From Acanthacorydalis orientalis (taxonomy: Eukaryota; Arthropoda; Insecta; Megaloptera; Corydalidae): a stretch of DNA of 64,000 nt. The notes beneath the pieces are model-generated. The model had not been told where the DNA came from. It ran no database searches and saw only the letters and a list, made by a program, of their open reading frames with translations. The position numbers were made by a program, and so were the translations under genes. The DNA lies in NCBI GenBank assembly GCA_034766995.1, contig CM068313.1:29440325-29504324 (forward strand), read 5' to 3'. Below, piece by piece: positions 12,771 through 26,171 of this stretch (within the stretch, counting starts at the first letter, position 1; each line of letters opens with the position of its first letter).

Positions 12771-14361
12771 AAGAGGAGAAGGAAGAGAATGTATGTTTAT
12801 AAATATAACTTCACAATTTAAATTTATTTGAAATGTACATTTCTCTCTATTCATAAATAACAATAAAAAATGTGTTTTAAATATCTCTCAGTGATTTTTA
12901 TATTTTTCATAACTTTTACATTTTCTAAAAAGTTTTGTCTTTGTGTCGAATGAACCTTTCTTGAAAAATAAGTCCACTGTCAAATTTAAATGAAAAGTGT
13001 ATAATGTGTAAGTAATATGAACCTATTATATAATTTGTTTTTATTAGACAATATTTTAATGGATTTTACAATATTATAACTACTATAGAAATAATGTATT
13101 ATTTACTTACTAATTTTAGCCAATACAGTTATAATTCGCTAGAAACTGTTTTGTTACAAAATCAGGTAAATAGAATATTTAGATGAAAATATCAATGCTA
13201 TTTAAACTTACAGTCATGAGTTATCTTTCACTACAGTTTAATGTTAGCAATGAACTTCTCATATATTAAATTTTTATGTAAATTCTTGTAAAAATTATAC
13301 TGTTAAATGAATTCTGCCATTTAAAATTTGTTCTGCATTTTTACCGTGTATACTCTCAATTCCTTTATGTATTTCAAAAAGTACGAATACAACAACTTGA
13401 ATAGCACTAGTTTATAGAAAGAACGACATGTATAATTTTGAACACAAATGATTAAGCATAAATGAATATTTGTTTGTATTAATATATCTTTTTTTATAAT
13501 TTTGATTAAGACAGAAATTTTCTGGATCTTGATATTAAAAAATGTATTTATTTTTATTTTAAATATTATTCTTATTTGCTTGCACTTGGAGATTTTATAC
13601 TAATAAAAGCATTTACTTGATCACGGTTATAAATAAACAGTTAAAATTATTAAGAGGTGTGTACATATTGAAATATACTAAAAAATAACACATTTCCATT
13701 AATGTAAAATGATTGCAATAACAGTTGTTTAATATATTTAATGACAAAAAAGTGTTTAGATTAAACATTGTTATTTAATTTGTATATAAATAATATTTTT
13801 TGGAAATCTTAAACTATACAATAAAATGTAATAAAATATATTTTTCATTAAATAAGTAAAACTAAAAGTTATAAAATAATATATTTAACAAATATGTATC
13901 ATATATTGTAAATTTATTAGAATATAATTTTAATTGAAAATCAATAGATTTAGTTCGAAAATAAATTGATTTCTCTTGTTTAATAATATTTCTTAAATTA
14001 ATAAAAATCAAATAATATTTGTAATATTTGTATAAGTGTATCTAAATATAACGCAGTTTTTGTTTGGTAATAAATACATCTCATTATTTTTTAAACTAGA
14101 TTTGTTTTAACTAGATATATAAAAAATAATTAAAATTCAAAACTTTAATAGTCTAGTTTCAACAAATCATTAATAAACCTGATTATTGTTAATCAGCTAA
14201 GATTAATAACATAACTGAAAATTTCTTGACAGTTATAAAATACTGTTTTTAATTCTTTAACTTCCTGAATAGCATGTGGTCGTATTTTATACTATACTTC
14301 TAGCTTTTCTTATAGTGTAACTATACTTTTTATATTTTTTTTTATGAAATGAGGAAAAATG

Positions 14362-14395
<34 letters not shown>

Positions 14396-14400
14396 GCATA
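14362..14400. repeat. (TA)n with C and G changes
   Basis: Broken by one TACA and one TGCA unit. Confidence 0.85.
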
Positions 14401-14917
14401 TTTTTATGTAGTTTTATATAAAATATTAATTTAAATATGTATTTACAGTTACATCAAATTTAAATCATAATAAATTAATTGATTTTGTTGCTGTTATAAC
14501 ACTTATATGAAAAGTGATTACGAACAGTAACTTCTTTAAACGAAATTGCCACAAAGTTAGTATGTACATATTTTTGTTTATTCTGAAAATATTTTGAAGT
14601 AATAGTGTACTAAAAAAAATCTAATAAGGTATTTTTATATGTTGAAGCCCATTTATTTGCTTTAACTATTATGAACTGCATGTCATAATTGTAAATTTCG
14701 TAGTAATAAATCGGTAATTAATTGTTGTAACATATAAAATAATAATTACGTATTGAATAATGTGTCATTGCCTTTGATGTATTAAAACTGATTGATACCT
14801 CTTACGTCTATTAATAATATAACTTCGAACTAATGTAGTTCATAGCTATTACTATAAGTTAAATATGCAGTAAATAATTTCATAATTATACGCTATTCTG
14901 TTATATCAACAGTAATT

Positions 14918-14953
14918 TTCCAGTAATAATTCAAATCATCTTAATTACTGGAA
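14918..14953. repeat. 10-bp perfect inverted repeat, 16-bp loop
   Basis: TTCCAGTAAT (14918-14927) pairs with ATTACTGGAA (14944-14953). No adjacent coding feature. Confidence 0.7.
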
Positions 14954-15192
14954 TAATAAAATTCAAAAATAATTTCCAATTAATTCCTTGATGATATGAT
15001 TTGTTTCGCTTTATGTAATGAATGTAAAATGGTATAAATTGCTATGTGTTGAAAATTGTATCAATATCTGATAATATTGAGTACTAAAAGGCGTAAAATT
15101 AGTAACAATTATGTTCGTATTTTAATATATATAGAATTTTGAACTTTATATGTGCAATAAGTTTATTAATATACTGACATTCCATATTGAAG

Positions 15193-15259
<67 letters not shown>
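15193..15259. repeat. (TA)n, about 66 bp
   Basis: One ACAT interruption near the left end. Confidence 0.95.
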
Positions 15260-15260
<1 letters not shown>

Positions 15261-15616
15261 TCAATTACTTTTCATATACTTTTGATTGGTATATTTACAT
15301 AAAGAAATAAAAAATAAAAAACAAGCATTCAATTGAAAATACTTGCAGTCATATAATCATTTTATCATCTTATGCCAAGTTAATATTTAAGCATACATGC
15401 GAATACAAAATGCAGGTAGTAATATGCTGAATGCGTACAGTTTTATCATAAAATGCATGTTACAATTTGTACTTTTTACGTGAATAAAATAAAATCAACT
15501 TTCTTGTCAGAACAGCTAATGTAAAAGTTGCTACGAAAAAGATATATACAATACTTACCGTAATAACTAAGTTGGAATAAGTTTACTTAATATATTTCTG
15601 TGTATATAGTTATATG

Positions 15617-15618
<2 letters not shown>

Positions 15619-15682
<64 letters not shown>
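15619..15682. repeat. (TA)n, 64 bp
   Basis: One G at 15651. Confidence 0.95.
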
Positions 15683-15685
<3 letters not shown>

Positions 15686-15751
15686 AAATGATTTTTTTTC
15701 TTTAGTGGTAATAAATAAATTTTAAAGTAAATATTTTATATGTACGTTTCA

Positions 15752-15776
15752 AATGTCTAAGAAGTATTTAGACATT
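15752..15776. repeat. 9-bp hairpin
   Basis: AATGTCTAA (15752-15760), loop GAAGTAT, TTAGACATT (15768-15776). Short perfect stem in unique sequence. Confidence 0.65.
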
Positions 15777-16087
15777 ATATCAAAACAAAATCCATTGTAC
15801 AATTTTTTCAACTCACTGATAAGATAAATCAAAAACATAGCTGGTTTCGCGTGTTAATCACTTACAGTAACTGGTTTTTATTTGTAAACTTCACTTCAAA
15901 CACGTAATTAACATATATTTTTCTCAAGATGCAATCTTAAGATACAACTTCATATAAATATATAAGATGCTATTTAGTAATTTACGACTTAATTTTTGAT
16001 TAGAAGATAAGTGTTAAAACTGCAGGAGATTTAAATGAAAATACGTTACTCCTTGTATAATATATTTACTAATACGCTTACATATAC

Positions 16088-16090
<3 letters not shown>

Positions 16091-16132
<42 letters not shown>
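16091..16132. repeat. (AT)n, 42 bp
   Basis: Pure tract. Confidence 0.95.
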
Positions 16133-16135
<3 letters not shown>

Positions 16136-17869
16136 ATATAGTGAAATGTGTACATATTCTGAAAGAAAAAATAGAACAAATATTTTTTAAACATTTTAAA
16201 AACTATTGAAATTTTAAGAAATTGTTTTCACTTAAATATTATTAATGATCATAGTTATTCATAATTGAAATGTTTAATATATTTATTTTCTAAAGATTTT
16301 CTAAAACTTTCTAGAATGATATAATTAAGTAGAAAAAACACTGGTTTTATTCAAAGTTTTTTGTAAAAAAGACAGACAAATGTTAAAAATTATTTGAAAA
16401 TGTTATTAACAACAGTATATCATATAATATTCACCGTAAATGTACAATAAAGTCTAGAAAACGACTTCATAAAACATTCACATAACTTTTAAGGAGTAAT
16501 AATATTCCTATACGCCAAATAAATCAAAAAAATAATAAAAATTCAATTTAATACATGTATGTGATAATATTTTAATATAATTATCTATACACAGATATAA
16601 TAAACTGATCATTTTAAGCTATAAATCATAGATGAACTATGCGCAAATAAAATATGTTAATATATACAATATTTTTGTACAAACGATTATCTGTGAAAAC
16701 AACAGAATATATGAAAAACAATTATTTATTGCTTTTCATCCATTTCGCTTTCGTTGTTTCTATAAATCAAAGTAATACGAACTATAAATAATTTAAATTA
16801 ATAGCTGATAATAAAATGTTTGATGAGGAATGCAATATTGCAAATTATATAACATTTCTTTTAAAATTACTGATTGAATTTCATTTCAAAATTATAAATG
16901 TTATTTAAACAAACTACATTCAGGATTTGAGTGTTACATTGTTAATTTCATGTTCAGTTTAGATGTGTACAAATTATATTCATATTGCATGAAATAAACG
17001 CTTTTCAGTCAATTATAAAACAATTTTACAAAAATTCCTTATCGTATAGTAAGTGTTAATGTATTGTAAGATTAGTATTTTCAATTAGATATTTCATTTT
17101 ATTTATTATGTCAGCATAAAAAAAATTTTTATAATAGTGCCAAAACTTAGTAGTAATATATATAATAAATTATTTAAGATGTTTACCTTGTATTTCAAAA
17201 TAAATACAAATAAAAAGATGTGTAATTTATATTAGTATTTTAGAGAATAAATGGTATGTAATTTATAAAACATTCAAAGATTATTTATTTGATATTCGGC
17301 TTTTTGTACTTTAATTGAAAGAAAGAATTAACCATGTTCTGTTTAAGTAGATAAAACAGTTTTAGTTAATAACATAAGTCAAAATATATACATTTTCTTT
17401 ACATTTTCAATTTTATTCTTATTATTCAAATAATTTAATTATGGAATAAAAAGTGTATAAATAACACGATGAACATTTTCAGAGTACTGATCTTACAAGT
17501 GTTTGAAATTAATATTTGACGAAAATACTACTTTAATTATACATTGAACCTATAAATACTTCTATTCCCTAATTTAGTTCATATTTTTTTATTAAATTAA
17601 TATAATATATTTTAGCTTATAAATTTTATGACCACAAATATAGTTTTTATGAAAAAATTAGTAAGGTAAAGGTATATTAGTAATTAGTAAAGATATATTC
17701 ATATGGAATAAAATAAATCCTAGATTGTTGAAAAAAGTGAAAGTGTAACAGAAAAAAAATAAAATCGCTTGTATTACTTGTATAATCGATCACATATACG
17801 TTTTTAAGTTGTGACTCAAAAATATTTAACATATCTTCGATTCAGTTTAATTTTTTATAAACATACGTA

Positions 17870-18070
17870 TATAAGTCTGGAATGCAGCTCACGTACACAA
17901 CATCCGCACACTCAAGGGGAGAAATATCACAACAAAACTGTCATTCTCGACTCTTCATAAAACACGTCAAATGAACCAACAACTCGTTGATTCTAAAAAA
18001 ATCTAACATTCATATTTATACGCGCCCATACAACAACCAGTTTGGAAATTGATGTTGTATTTGCTGCTAT
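17870..18070. other. Non-AT island
   Basis: Includes GCAGCTCACGTACAC, ACATCCGCACACTCAAGGG and TACGCGCCCATAC. No frame of interest; possibly a conserved non-coding or promoter-proximal block. Confidence 0.25.
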
Positions 18071-19870
18071 AGGAGTAAAAAATATTTGTAAATATTTATA
18101 ATGTGGAATCGAAGACGTTGAAATGTTATTAAATAAAAATGTAGAATTGTTTGTAGCTAGTTTCTTTTATTTTTGTGTTGAAATCGTCGACTTGATCAAA
18201 ATCGCAATCATCGACAAAAACTAAAATAAAATCAATTTGTTTTCAACTACAACAATAGTTCTATTTAATGTGAATTACAAGTAGCACTGAAAAAAACTAA
18301 GTAATTTTTGTATTTATACAGCATATTAAGTACATAATTAATGTGAAAAGAATTATAATATTTACAATTTTTTTAAAAAAATATATTAATATTTGTAAAG
18401 CGAGATATATTTTTGATTTTTATTTACTTAAGCATTTTTTTTGAAAAAGAATTCTAGTTTTATTATTTTTAAAATATATAATAATTTTAGACATTTTATA
18501 TATAAATTATTTACAAATATTTCGAATTCAATGAGAAAAATGTCTATTATTTAAAACTTCTCTTATTTATTTTTTATACATATTCAAATAACAAATGAAA
18601 TGTTTTGAATATAATTTTACGTATTTAAATATGGTTCATTTATAATTTATTTGTCACATAATTGTAAATTACTTGCAATAGCGCATTTACCAAAATTTTA
18701 AATATAAATTTTAATTAACTTATTGAACATAAAAGTACACTGTCTTGTGCATTTATTAATTCAATTTATCTGTGGTCATTGGGGTATTATTACATTGATA
18801 TTTAATTTAAAAAAAAAATATGATTTGAGGTTAGAATTTAGCTTATAGAAAAACAACAAATTTTTGAAATATTTTCTTGAAACATTTGGAATTTTTATAA
18901 ATTATAATTTTATTAATATGTCTAATTAATTAATTGAAAAAAGAAAAAAAGTAATTTACTTTACACTGCATATGATATAAATTATTAGATTTTGAAAGTT
19001 TTACTTTCTTCAAATTTTTAAAAATTATCCAAAAATATAATGTCCCATAAGGAACAAAAAAAAATGTTTGACGATTATATATATAAATGAAAATTTAATT
19101 TACTTAATATTTATTTTAATTATTTGTAACACTGAAAAGATTCTATTTATAGTACATATAAATGTTGTTGACAAATTTTATATGTGATAAGATTTTGAGG
19201 TAATAATTTTATTCTTAATGAAACATAATACATAAGTATACTTAAGTTCATATAATTAATTTAAGCCTCAATTTAATCAGTAACAAAACATAATAGAATT
19301 GAACTCAATAACGGCTAGCATAATAAATATAAAAAAAGAAAAATTGCCTTCTGATTAGTATTATTTAATGTTTAATATCAATTTAATATAAAATATTATT
19401 TGAAATTATTAAATATGTGAGCATTATCAAATAATGTATTTTTAAACTGAAAAAGAAAGTTAAAAATAATTAATTTAAATGCACCAATGAGAAATATTAA
19501 ACATAATTTAAATTAAAATTAAGCAAAGGATATATAGTTTATTTTTTTCTTTTAAAGCAGTGTTATTATGCTTTAAGTAAATGGAATTTTTAATCCGATA
19601 GGTCATAAAAATAATTTGTTTGCATTTAAAAGTTGAAATTTTTACTTTTTAATTAGAATGAAGTGTTCAAAATCTTGTATTTTATTATCACTTAAGCTAT
19701 ATATACATATGAAATTCATTAAAGAAAGAGAAATGATTTGAAATTGTTATTTATTAACTTTTATTGCAATTATGATTCTGATAAAATCAAATCATTTAGA
19801 ACTAATGTACTACGTGATGGTTAAGCAAGTTATTAACTAGCAAAGTGTATAGATAATCGAAAAAGATATA
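18070..19870. other. AT-rich DNA, nothing distinctive
   Basis: Long A and T runs, no frame above background, no microsatellite of note. Confidence 0.6.
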
Positions 19871-20104
19871 TGTGGATATTAACGCCGTTTGTATAAAGCC
19901 GATTCAGAACGTTCGACGTGTCTCGTTTGATATTTTAATTTAATTAGAAGAAAATAATATATGTTACGAACTGTTAATTAATAATTTACAATCGATTTCA
20001 TGGGAGAGAAAAAGAACATATAACTGATACATTCAATAAATATGAAAAACTAAAATATTGCTATAGCAAGTTGTTTTCTGTAGACCAAACCAGTCACTTT
20101 ATAC

Positions 20105-20160
<56 letters not shown>

Positions 20161-20340
20161 GATATATGCTTTTCGCGTCAATATATTTTATGTGTGTAAG
20201 ATTTTTTATAAGTATGTGCTCCATGTAAATATTAAAATACGAACGAGAGAATCTGGTGTCTCACAGCGGGACGCATATAGCCTACACGCGCCTTACGATC
20301 GCACGTTGTTGGACACAATAACTCGGTTTTTGTTTAAAAT
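19870..20340. other. Two small islands split by a TA tract
   Basis: 19880-19930 (GCCGATTCAGAACGTTCG) and 20235-20330 (CTCACAGCGGGACGCATATAG, CGCGCCTTACGATCGCACG) are less AT-rich, with a (TA)n tract between. The short plus frame at 20192 has no family likeness. Confidence 0.25.
20104..20158. repeat. (AT)n, about 55 bp
   Basis: Preceded by two ACATAT units. Confidence 0.95.
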
Positions 20341-20447
20341 ACCGCCAAATTATATATTCTTTTTTCTACAACTATTTATTCGTATTCTTGCTGTCCAAAT
20401 GCTATTTATATTTTCGTTATATATTATATGAATATACATGAATTTAT

Positions 20448-20454
<7 letters not shown>

Positions 20455-20509
<55 letters not shown>
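20455..20509. repeat. (TA)n, 55 bp
   Basis: Pure tract following CATACATA. Confidence 0.95.
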
Positions 20510-20512
<3 letters not shown>

Positions 20513-21313
20513 GTATATATTAAAACTTCTCGTATAAGAAACGAGAAAATTAATTCTGATTGATACTTTTTAATAATTCATTCCTTTATCTTGCGATTTA
20601 CGTTGTTTCATGGTATTTTTATATCTTTATGAGTAAAGAATTACAACGAAATAATAAAATAAATATGTCTAATAAATTAGCTATTAAAATAAAATAATAC
20701 TAAAAGCTATGATAATTTGTAACAAAATCACTTTACGTCCAAAATAAATTATTATGAATATTAAAATGTTTAGGGTGTGCTCTTATTGTCATTAAAAAAA
20801 AATCTTAAGTTTGAACGTCGGTATTGATTAACTCAGAAATAAATTTTATAAGCAGCAGAATTTGAATTTGGTAACTGTTTACATATATTTACATCTACTT
20901 TTTAAAATATATTATTGGACTTTTATATATAGCGAGTCCTGCTAAGATTTTGAATAAATTTGTGGATGGATTCAGAGATCTTAAAGAAACAAACATATGG
21001 ATTTATTTTATGTATGTTATTTTATATAATTTTATGGATTTTAGGACATTTGGAGTACATTTGGACAATGTTCAATCAATTTAACACTCAGTATTCATTT
21101 AATAAATAGTAACGTTTTTTTGAGTAATCTAACAGTCTGACATAAAATAAAAAATCATTGTCTACACTAGTGGTTATTTTTAGTGTGAAGTTTTATTAAT
21201 TATAAATTTGATTTACGAAGTGTTATATATTTTGAAGTACTATATATTTGATTTACGATAAAATGTTTATTAATTAATAGTTTAGAATATTTTTGTTAAA
21301 TGTATTTTGTATT

Positions 21314-21317
<4 letters not shown>

Positions 21318-21370
<53 letters not shown>

Positions 21371-21380
21371 GTGTGTGTAT
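21318..21380. repeat. (TA)n-(TATG)n-(TG)n
   Basis: About 40 bp TA, then three ATGT units and a short GT run. Confidence 0.9.
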
Positions 21381-22077
21381 TCAGTTATATTTTTAATAGA
21401 TTAAAATGTAGTGAAACCTAATACTCAGATGCTGTTACAGTACAATATTTAATTACATTTTATTAAAGACACATTTAATCGTTATAATTAGTACAGATAG
21501 TTTCAATATCAATCACATAACAAGATGATATCTTATTACGTATCCAATTATAAATTATAAACAAGATAAAAAATGTCAAATAAAACATAATACTGTATCG
21601 CATTTTAATAAAATTTTCTAGTAATTAATAAATGGTACGTGTGAAAGGATATCGGATCACGTTTCAGAATTTTAACACGCTTGTTAAAATTGAAAATTTA
21701 TTGACAATTTAATCATAAACATTATTATTAACTCATTATACAAGACACGCTAGGTGTAGACAGTATCATTTTCTGATACATGATATTACTTCAGTGAGAT
21801 TTAATCAAAAATTAATATCATAATAATTTTGATGATTCTATTATTTTTTTAAAAAATGTTAATATTATTTTTTGTCGTAGAATGAAATTGATACTTAAAT
21901 ATTTTATCATTCCTATTTAGAAATGATAATAAACATTACAATTTATTTACATTTTCTGTATATTAATTTTTATACTGAATCTAAATTAAATAATTTAATT
22001 TTTTCACAGTTCATAATTTATTTTTATTTTTAAATTTTTTATCTAAGAAGAAAATTTATTACTATATCTAACTATTT

Positions 22078-22108
<31 letters not shown>

Positions 22109-22130
22109 CATATGCATATATGTGTATATG
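22078..22130. repeat. (CA)n-(TA)n
   Basis: About 18 bp CA then TA and decayed ATGCATATATGTG. Confidence 0.9.
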
Positions 22131-22757
22131 TTTATGATGATTTTTGCCATGAATCTAAAGTGGTATATACAGGTTGTGTAATAAAATAATCTATAAAAAA
22201 GTAATATACAAAAACGATTATCGAACGAACAATAATTTTATTTATGTATTGTAATGAACGTCTTAAAATTATGACTAAATTATAAAAAAAGAAAATAAAT
22301 TTTATACTGAAGAAAAAATCTAAAGTCAAAAGTATTAGTTTTTGAATTTGAATACATTTATGAATGTGAATCCTAGGCTGCATCCCATCAGTTCTAAGGT
22401 GAATAGAATGTCTTTTTCTAGTTCTAGTTTGGATCTGTCAAGCAAAACAATAAATAATTTTTGTTTGTTCCTCTCTTTTGAAAGTTTTTTTGCAAAATAG
22501 AATCCAAATGTTTTGTTTTTGCCTTCAAAAATTTCAAAAATAATAATTTTATTATATACTTAGATTTAATTTACTTCGAGAAAAAGTTTCCAAACTATGT
22601 ATGTCTATATCTATCTAATAGGCTACTTGAGTACTAAAATAATTATTCGACCTTAAGTAACATAGGTGAAAAGAAAATATGTTAGAAATAGCAAGAAGAA
22701 AGAGAAAAATGGATATGAAAATGAATAACAATTATAAATATAATAAAAAAGAATATG

Positions 22758-22758
<1 letters not shown>

Positions 22759-22809
<51 letters not shown>

Positions 22810-22860
22810 TTGTGTGTGTGTATGTGTTATATAAGGAATGTGAATTATATATATATATAT
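22759..22860. repeat. (TA)n-(TG)n plus a second short (AT)n
   Basis: TA to about 22801, TG to about 22830, a second AT run at 22846-22860. Confidence 0.9.
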
Positions 22861-23068
22861 GTAACAAATATATTAATCATTTAATAACCGCAGAAGATAA
22901 ATTTGAACAAAAAATTGATGACTAGATATAGAAAATAAAACAAGGATTAGAAGTCAATTAATAGATTGGTTACTGGTATCATAAAATGAATCGGAAATGT
23001 CTATTTAAAAGAAAAGAAATTAGATGTTTTTTCTAACAGTAAATAGTCGAATGATGATAATGAATTCC

Positions 23069-23083
23069 TTTCTCTCTCTCTCT

Positions 23084-23132
<49 letters not shown>
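23069..23132. repeat. (TC)n-(TA)n
   Basis: About 15 bp TC then 47 bp TA, ending at the island that starts 23135. Confidence 0.95.
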
Positions 23133-23134
<2 letters not shown>

Positions 23135-23136
<2 letters not shown>

Positions 23137-23430
23137 CATACCTCAGCGCTCCATTTTAGTGGAGTTTAGGGGCGCCGAAATCCAGCTAAAGTAGAGAAAC
23201 CGCGAATAACTCTATGTCTTTTAAACTTTAACATTTAATACAGTGGACCACATTTAACAGAAAAAAAAGTAAAATGATATACTGTATTATAACGGTATGT
23301 TTTATATATTTAAAATTACATTATCAAGATACAGTAGTCCGCAATTCGTAGCGTACTGAAACTTTTTGCAAAATTTAACTTTTTATAATAAAGTAGCCAA
23401 AGGCTACCCGTTTTAAAAACGGGATATAGT
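23135..23430. other. Island with transposon-end-like motifs and two adjacent hairpins
   Basis: The segment starts where a (TC)n/(TA)n microsatellite ends. It contains CAGCGCTCC, GGGGCGCCGAAATCC, GAAACCGCGAATAAC, TACAGTGGACC and TACAGTAGTCCGC. CAGT next to TA and the CCGCGAATAAC string resemble pogo/Tigger-like MITEs, but no pair of long inverted termini was found. It ends with two abutting perfect hairpins at 23393-23423. The class is uncertain. Confidence 0.3.
23393..23423. repeat. Two abutting perfect hairpins
   Basis: Hairpin 1 is GTAGCC - AAA - GGCTAC (23393-23407). Hairpin 2 is CCCGTTTT - A - AAAACGGG (23407-23423) and shares one C with hairpin 1. Both stems are GC-containing in a very AT-rich context. 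There is no coding association. Confidence 0.7.
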
Positions 23431-23777
23431 TTATTACTTTGTTAATTTATTTACTGTTATGAACTTAATGTGACCCTTTTTATACTTCTCATTTTTTCTT
23501 CTTTCTTATTCCATGTATAAATTAGACTACATGTTACAGTATGAAAATACAAGCTGCCAAATGCTATGACATATTATGTGTATTGATCTATAAAAAATAA
23601 CGCTATTCGAAACCATTTTATTTCTTATATTAAGTGTTAAATAAAATTTTTATTATTTTTTCATTTGTCTGGACAGGGTAAATAGTTATTTTTTTCTTAT
23701 TCAATCAGAATTTTTCGTCTCTCTATTAACATAATTTGTGTATATATTTATCGTAGTAAATGATAAATTAGATTTAT

Positions 23778-23799
23778 TATATATATATATATATATATA
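23778..23799. repeat. (AT)n, 22 bp
   Basis: Pure tract. Confidence 0.85.
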
Positions 23800-23951
23800 A
23801 TGCATTTATGACACATATATTTCTTTAGTTTTCTTTAAATTTTTTAATTTACGCGCGTAGTCTGTGATTTTCCGTACTAGGCCGCAAAATTCTAAAAAAA
23901 TCGCATTTAATTTTGGTGGCAAACTCACAATAGTTAAACTATTGAAGGTCA

Positions 23952-23953
<2 letters not shown>

Positions 23954-24006
<53 letters not shown>
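23954..24006. repeat. (TA)n, 53 bp
   Basis: Pure tract. Confidence 0.95.
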
Positions 24007-24009
<3 letters not shown>

Positions 24010-24091
24010 TATTTATTCCATAAAAAATATTTAAACACTCAATATAAAATCTAATATATTATAGTTTGATTATAATATCATTCTTTTTTGA

Positions 24092-24156
24092 TTACTTACA
24101 AATGAAAAATAGACAAACATTTTTATGTGGGTTGATTGTAGATTATTTGTAAGTAA
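24092..24156. repeat. 12-bp perfect inverted repeat, 41-bp spacer
   Basis: TTACTTACAAAT (24092-24103) and ATTTGTAAGTAA (24145-24156) are exact inverse complements. The unit could be a short hairpin or a very small MITE; no target-site duplication is evident. Confidence 0.7.
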
Positions 24157-24371
24157 CAATATTTTTATGAATACATAACAAGTTTGTCATTTGATCAAGT
24201 ATTAAAAATATGAAACAAATTATATAATGAAAGACTCATAAATTGAAACACTTTCTTAAATTTTTGAGTGATGATTATAAATGGAATACATATTCATTTT
24301 CATGTCTTGTTTAATATGTAATGTTAGTAGTTTTAATGAATGATCATTTTTTATATATTTATGAAATTGTT

Positions 24372-24393
24372 GTATATATATATATATATATAT
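24372..24393. repeat. (TA)n, 22 bp
   Basis: Pure tract. Confidence 0.85.
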
Positions 24394-24455
24394 TAAGATA
24401 TACAAAATATATTCTATGGATGTTCAAACATACTTGTATATTGCCATATATTTGC

Positions 24456-24568
<113 letters not shown>

Positions 24569-25297
24569 GAATATTTTACAATTCCGTTTTATAAATGGAA
24601 ATTAAATAAAATATTCTAAAATGAAAAATGAAGCTTTTAAATAGGTATTTAAATATAAGTCACAAAACATTACTATAATTTTATTTGGCATGAAAAACTG
24701 AATACCGAATTCAGTTTCTTTTCAGTCATATTATGTAATTTATGAAATAAATAACAATAAATAATAAGAAATTATATTAAAAACATATGAAGAAGTTTTG
24801 TAATTACTAAATAAGCATAAATGCAAAATATTGTTATATGCAAAAATGTATTTAGTGTATTTAATTACACTGCAATTTTGTGATTATTAAATATTTTATT
24901 TCAGTAGACATTATATAAATATTTTTTATTAAATAAACTGCTATATATAAAAGACCCGTACATAAATAGGTATGTTTGTATTTTTTTCATAAAAAATAAG
25001 ATAAATTAGAATATATATACCTTTTAAATTAATCTTATGCGTACGTTATTCTAGAAATATAAAATATATTTTATACTCTTGTAAAATATAATGTTCACAA
25101 ATAACATTGTTCATTAAATGTAAAAGTTATATTATAAAATTACTTTCTTTTTTAATATTTTATTGAAATTCATTTGTGTATTATATATTTCATATTTTTT
25201 ATCTCAATGCCAGAATTTATAATGTATTCTAAAGTAAAAAAAATGATATTCAAACATTAAATCACATTAGTATTTATGAAGTTATAAAATATTTTCT

Positions 25298-25301
<4 letters not shown>

Positions 25302-25338
<37 letters not shown>
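25302..25338. repeat. (TA)n, 37 bp
   Basis: Pure tract. Confidence 0.95.
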
Positions 25339-25341
<3 letters not shown>

Positions 25342-25556
25342 TATAATACTAAACGTTAAAAAATCAAAACTAGATAAGAAATGTAAATACAAGTACTATT
25401 GTGTACTTGAATTTAATACCTGTAATATATTGAGCACGGTATCAAGTAACCAAATATTAACATACAAAATATTTAGATACAACTTGGTCTGTACTGTATT
25501 TTACTTCAATGTGTATATTAAAATGTATATTTATTAAAGTTGTAACATTCTTATTC

Positions 25557-25558
<2 letters not shown>

Positions 25559-25617
<59 letters not shown>
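25559..25617. repeat. (AT)n, 59 bp
   Basis: Pure tract 70 bp left of mariner copy 2. Confidence 0.95.
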
Positions 25618-25621
<4 letters not shown>

Positions 25622-25685
25622 GGAAAAATTAACTCGGTGCCTATACATAGATCCAGTCATAGCTCTGATTTAAATTAAAATATTT

Positions 25686-26125
25686 TCTTGTCATTTTAGG
25701 ATTTTGAAATGGCAACCTTAACATTTAAAAACATTATATATTGGATAATTAGTTGGTATAATGTCATAAAACAGCAGCGAACACGATAGCGTCCGATAAG
25801 CAGTATATTAGGTATTGCATTCTTTTCGCATTCTAATTGAAAAAAAATGATGCAGCAGCCGCGAGAATGATTTGTTCATTTATGTGGGAAGGTACTGTGG
25901 CGTATAAAATATGCAAAAATTGAAAGCGGAGGAGTTCCGAAAATGTATTACGACTTTATTGAACCAAATTCACCATTGTTTTGCTACAAGTGATTCATTA
26001 GTTACCTTATAGATGGAATAAAATTATATAAAATAATGTAGGATATTTTGAGCATTGAAACGTTTTCCAATTTTCCGTAAACATTCATTTTCTATAAAAA
26101 AGAGCAACGAATTAATTTGTCAATC

Positions 26126-26128
<3 letters not shown>
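25686..26128 (+). mobile_element. Internally deleted mariner element, copy 2
   Basis: Second member of the family seen at 8888-9348. It starts near a CTTGTCATTTTA string and ends at a TTAATTTGTCAATCCCA string, directly followed by a long (TA)n tract. Mariners insert at TA, so the downstream TA is compatible with its target site. The N-terminal coding remnant is better preserved than in copy 1. Internal deletion, leader and tail all line up with copy 1, which suggests both descend from one already deleted, mobilisable parent. Confidence 0.75.
25798..26070 (+). pseudogene. Mariner transposase fragment, N- and C-terminal pieces joined
   Basis: From 25798 the plus strand reads KQYIRYCILFAF, a stop, LKKNDAAAARMICSF and then MWEGTVAYKICKN before another stop. 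This is the mariner N-terminal DNA-binding region (family pattern H.LLFEF..G..AAEAARMIC..GEGTV..KTC). After about 25925 it passes directly into sequence equivalent to the C-terminus (about 25985-26070), so the catalytic domain is deleted. One stop replaces a residue that is often Q in relatives. Confidence 0.75.

Positions 26129-26171
<43 letters not shown>
26128..26171. repeat. (AT)n directly at the mariner 3' end
   Basis: 44 bp, starting immediately after the TCAATCCC terminus of mariner copy 2. Confidence 0.95.

Larger units (their letters stand above)
11485..17870. other. TA-tract-dense AT-rich DNA
   Basis: Eight long TA tracts and two small hairpins (14918, 15752). At 12180-12250 a short non-AT patch precedes an intron-shaped GTAAGT...TTTTTTCAG piece. 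No gene is recognisable. Confidence 0.6.
20510..23070. other. AT-rich DNA, no gene seen
   Basis: Compound microsatellites at 21318, 22078 and 22759. The minus frame at 22383-22132 is hydrophobic and AT-driven. No homology. Confidence 0.6.
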
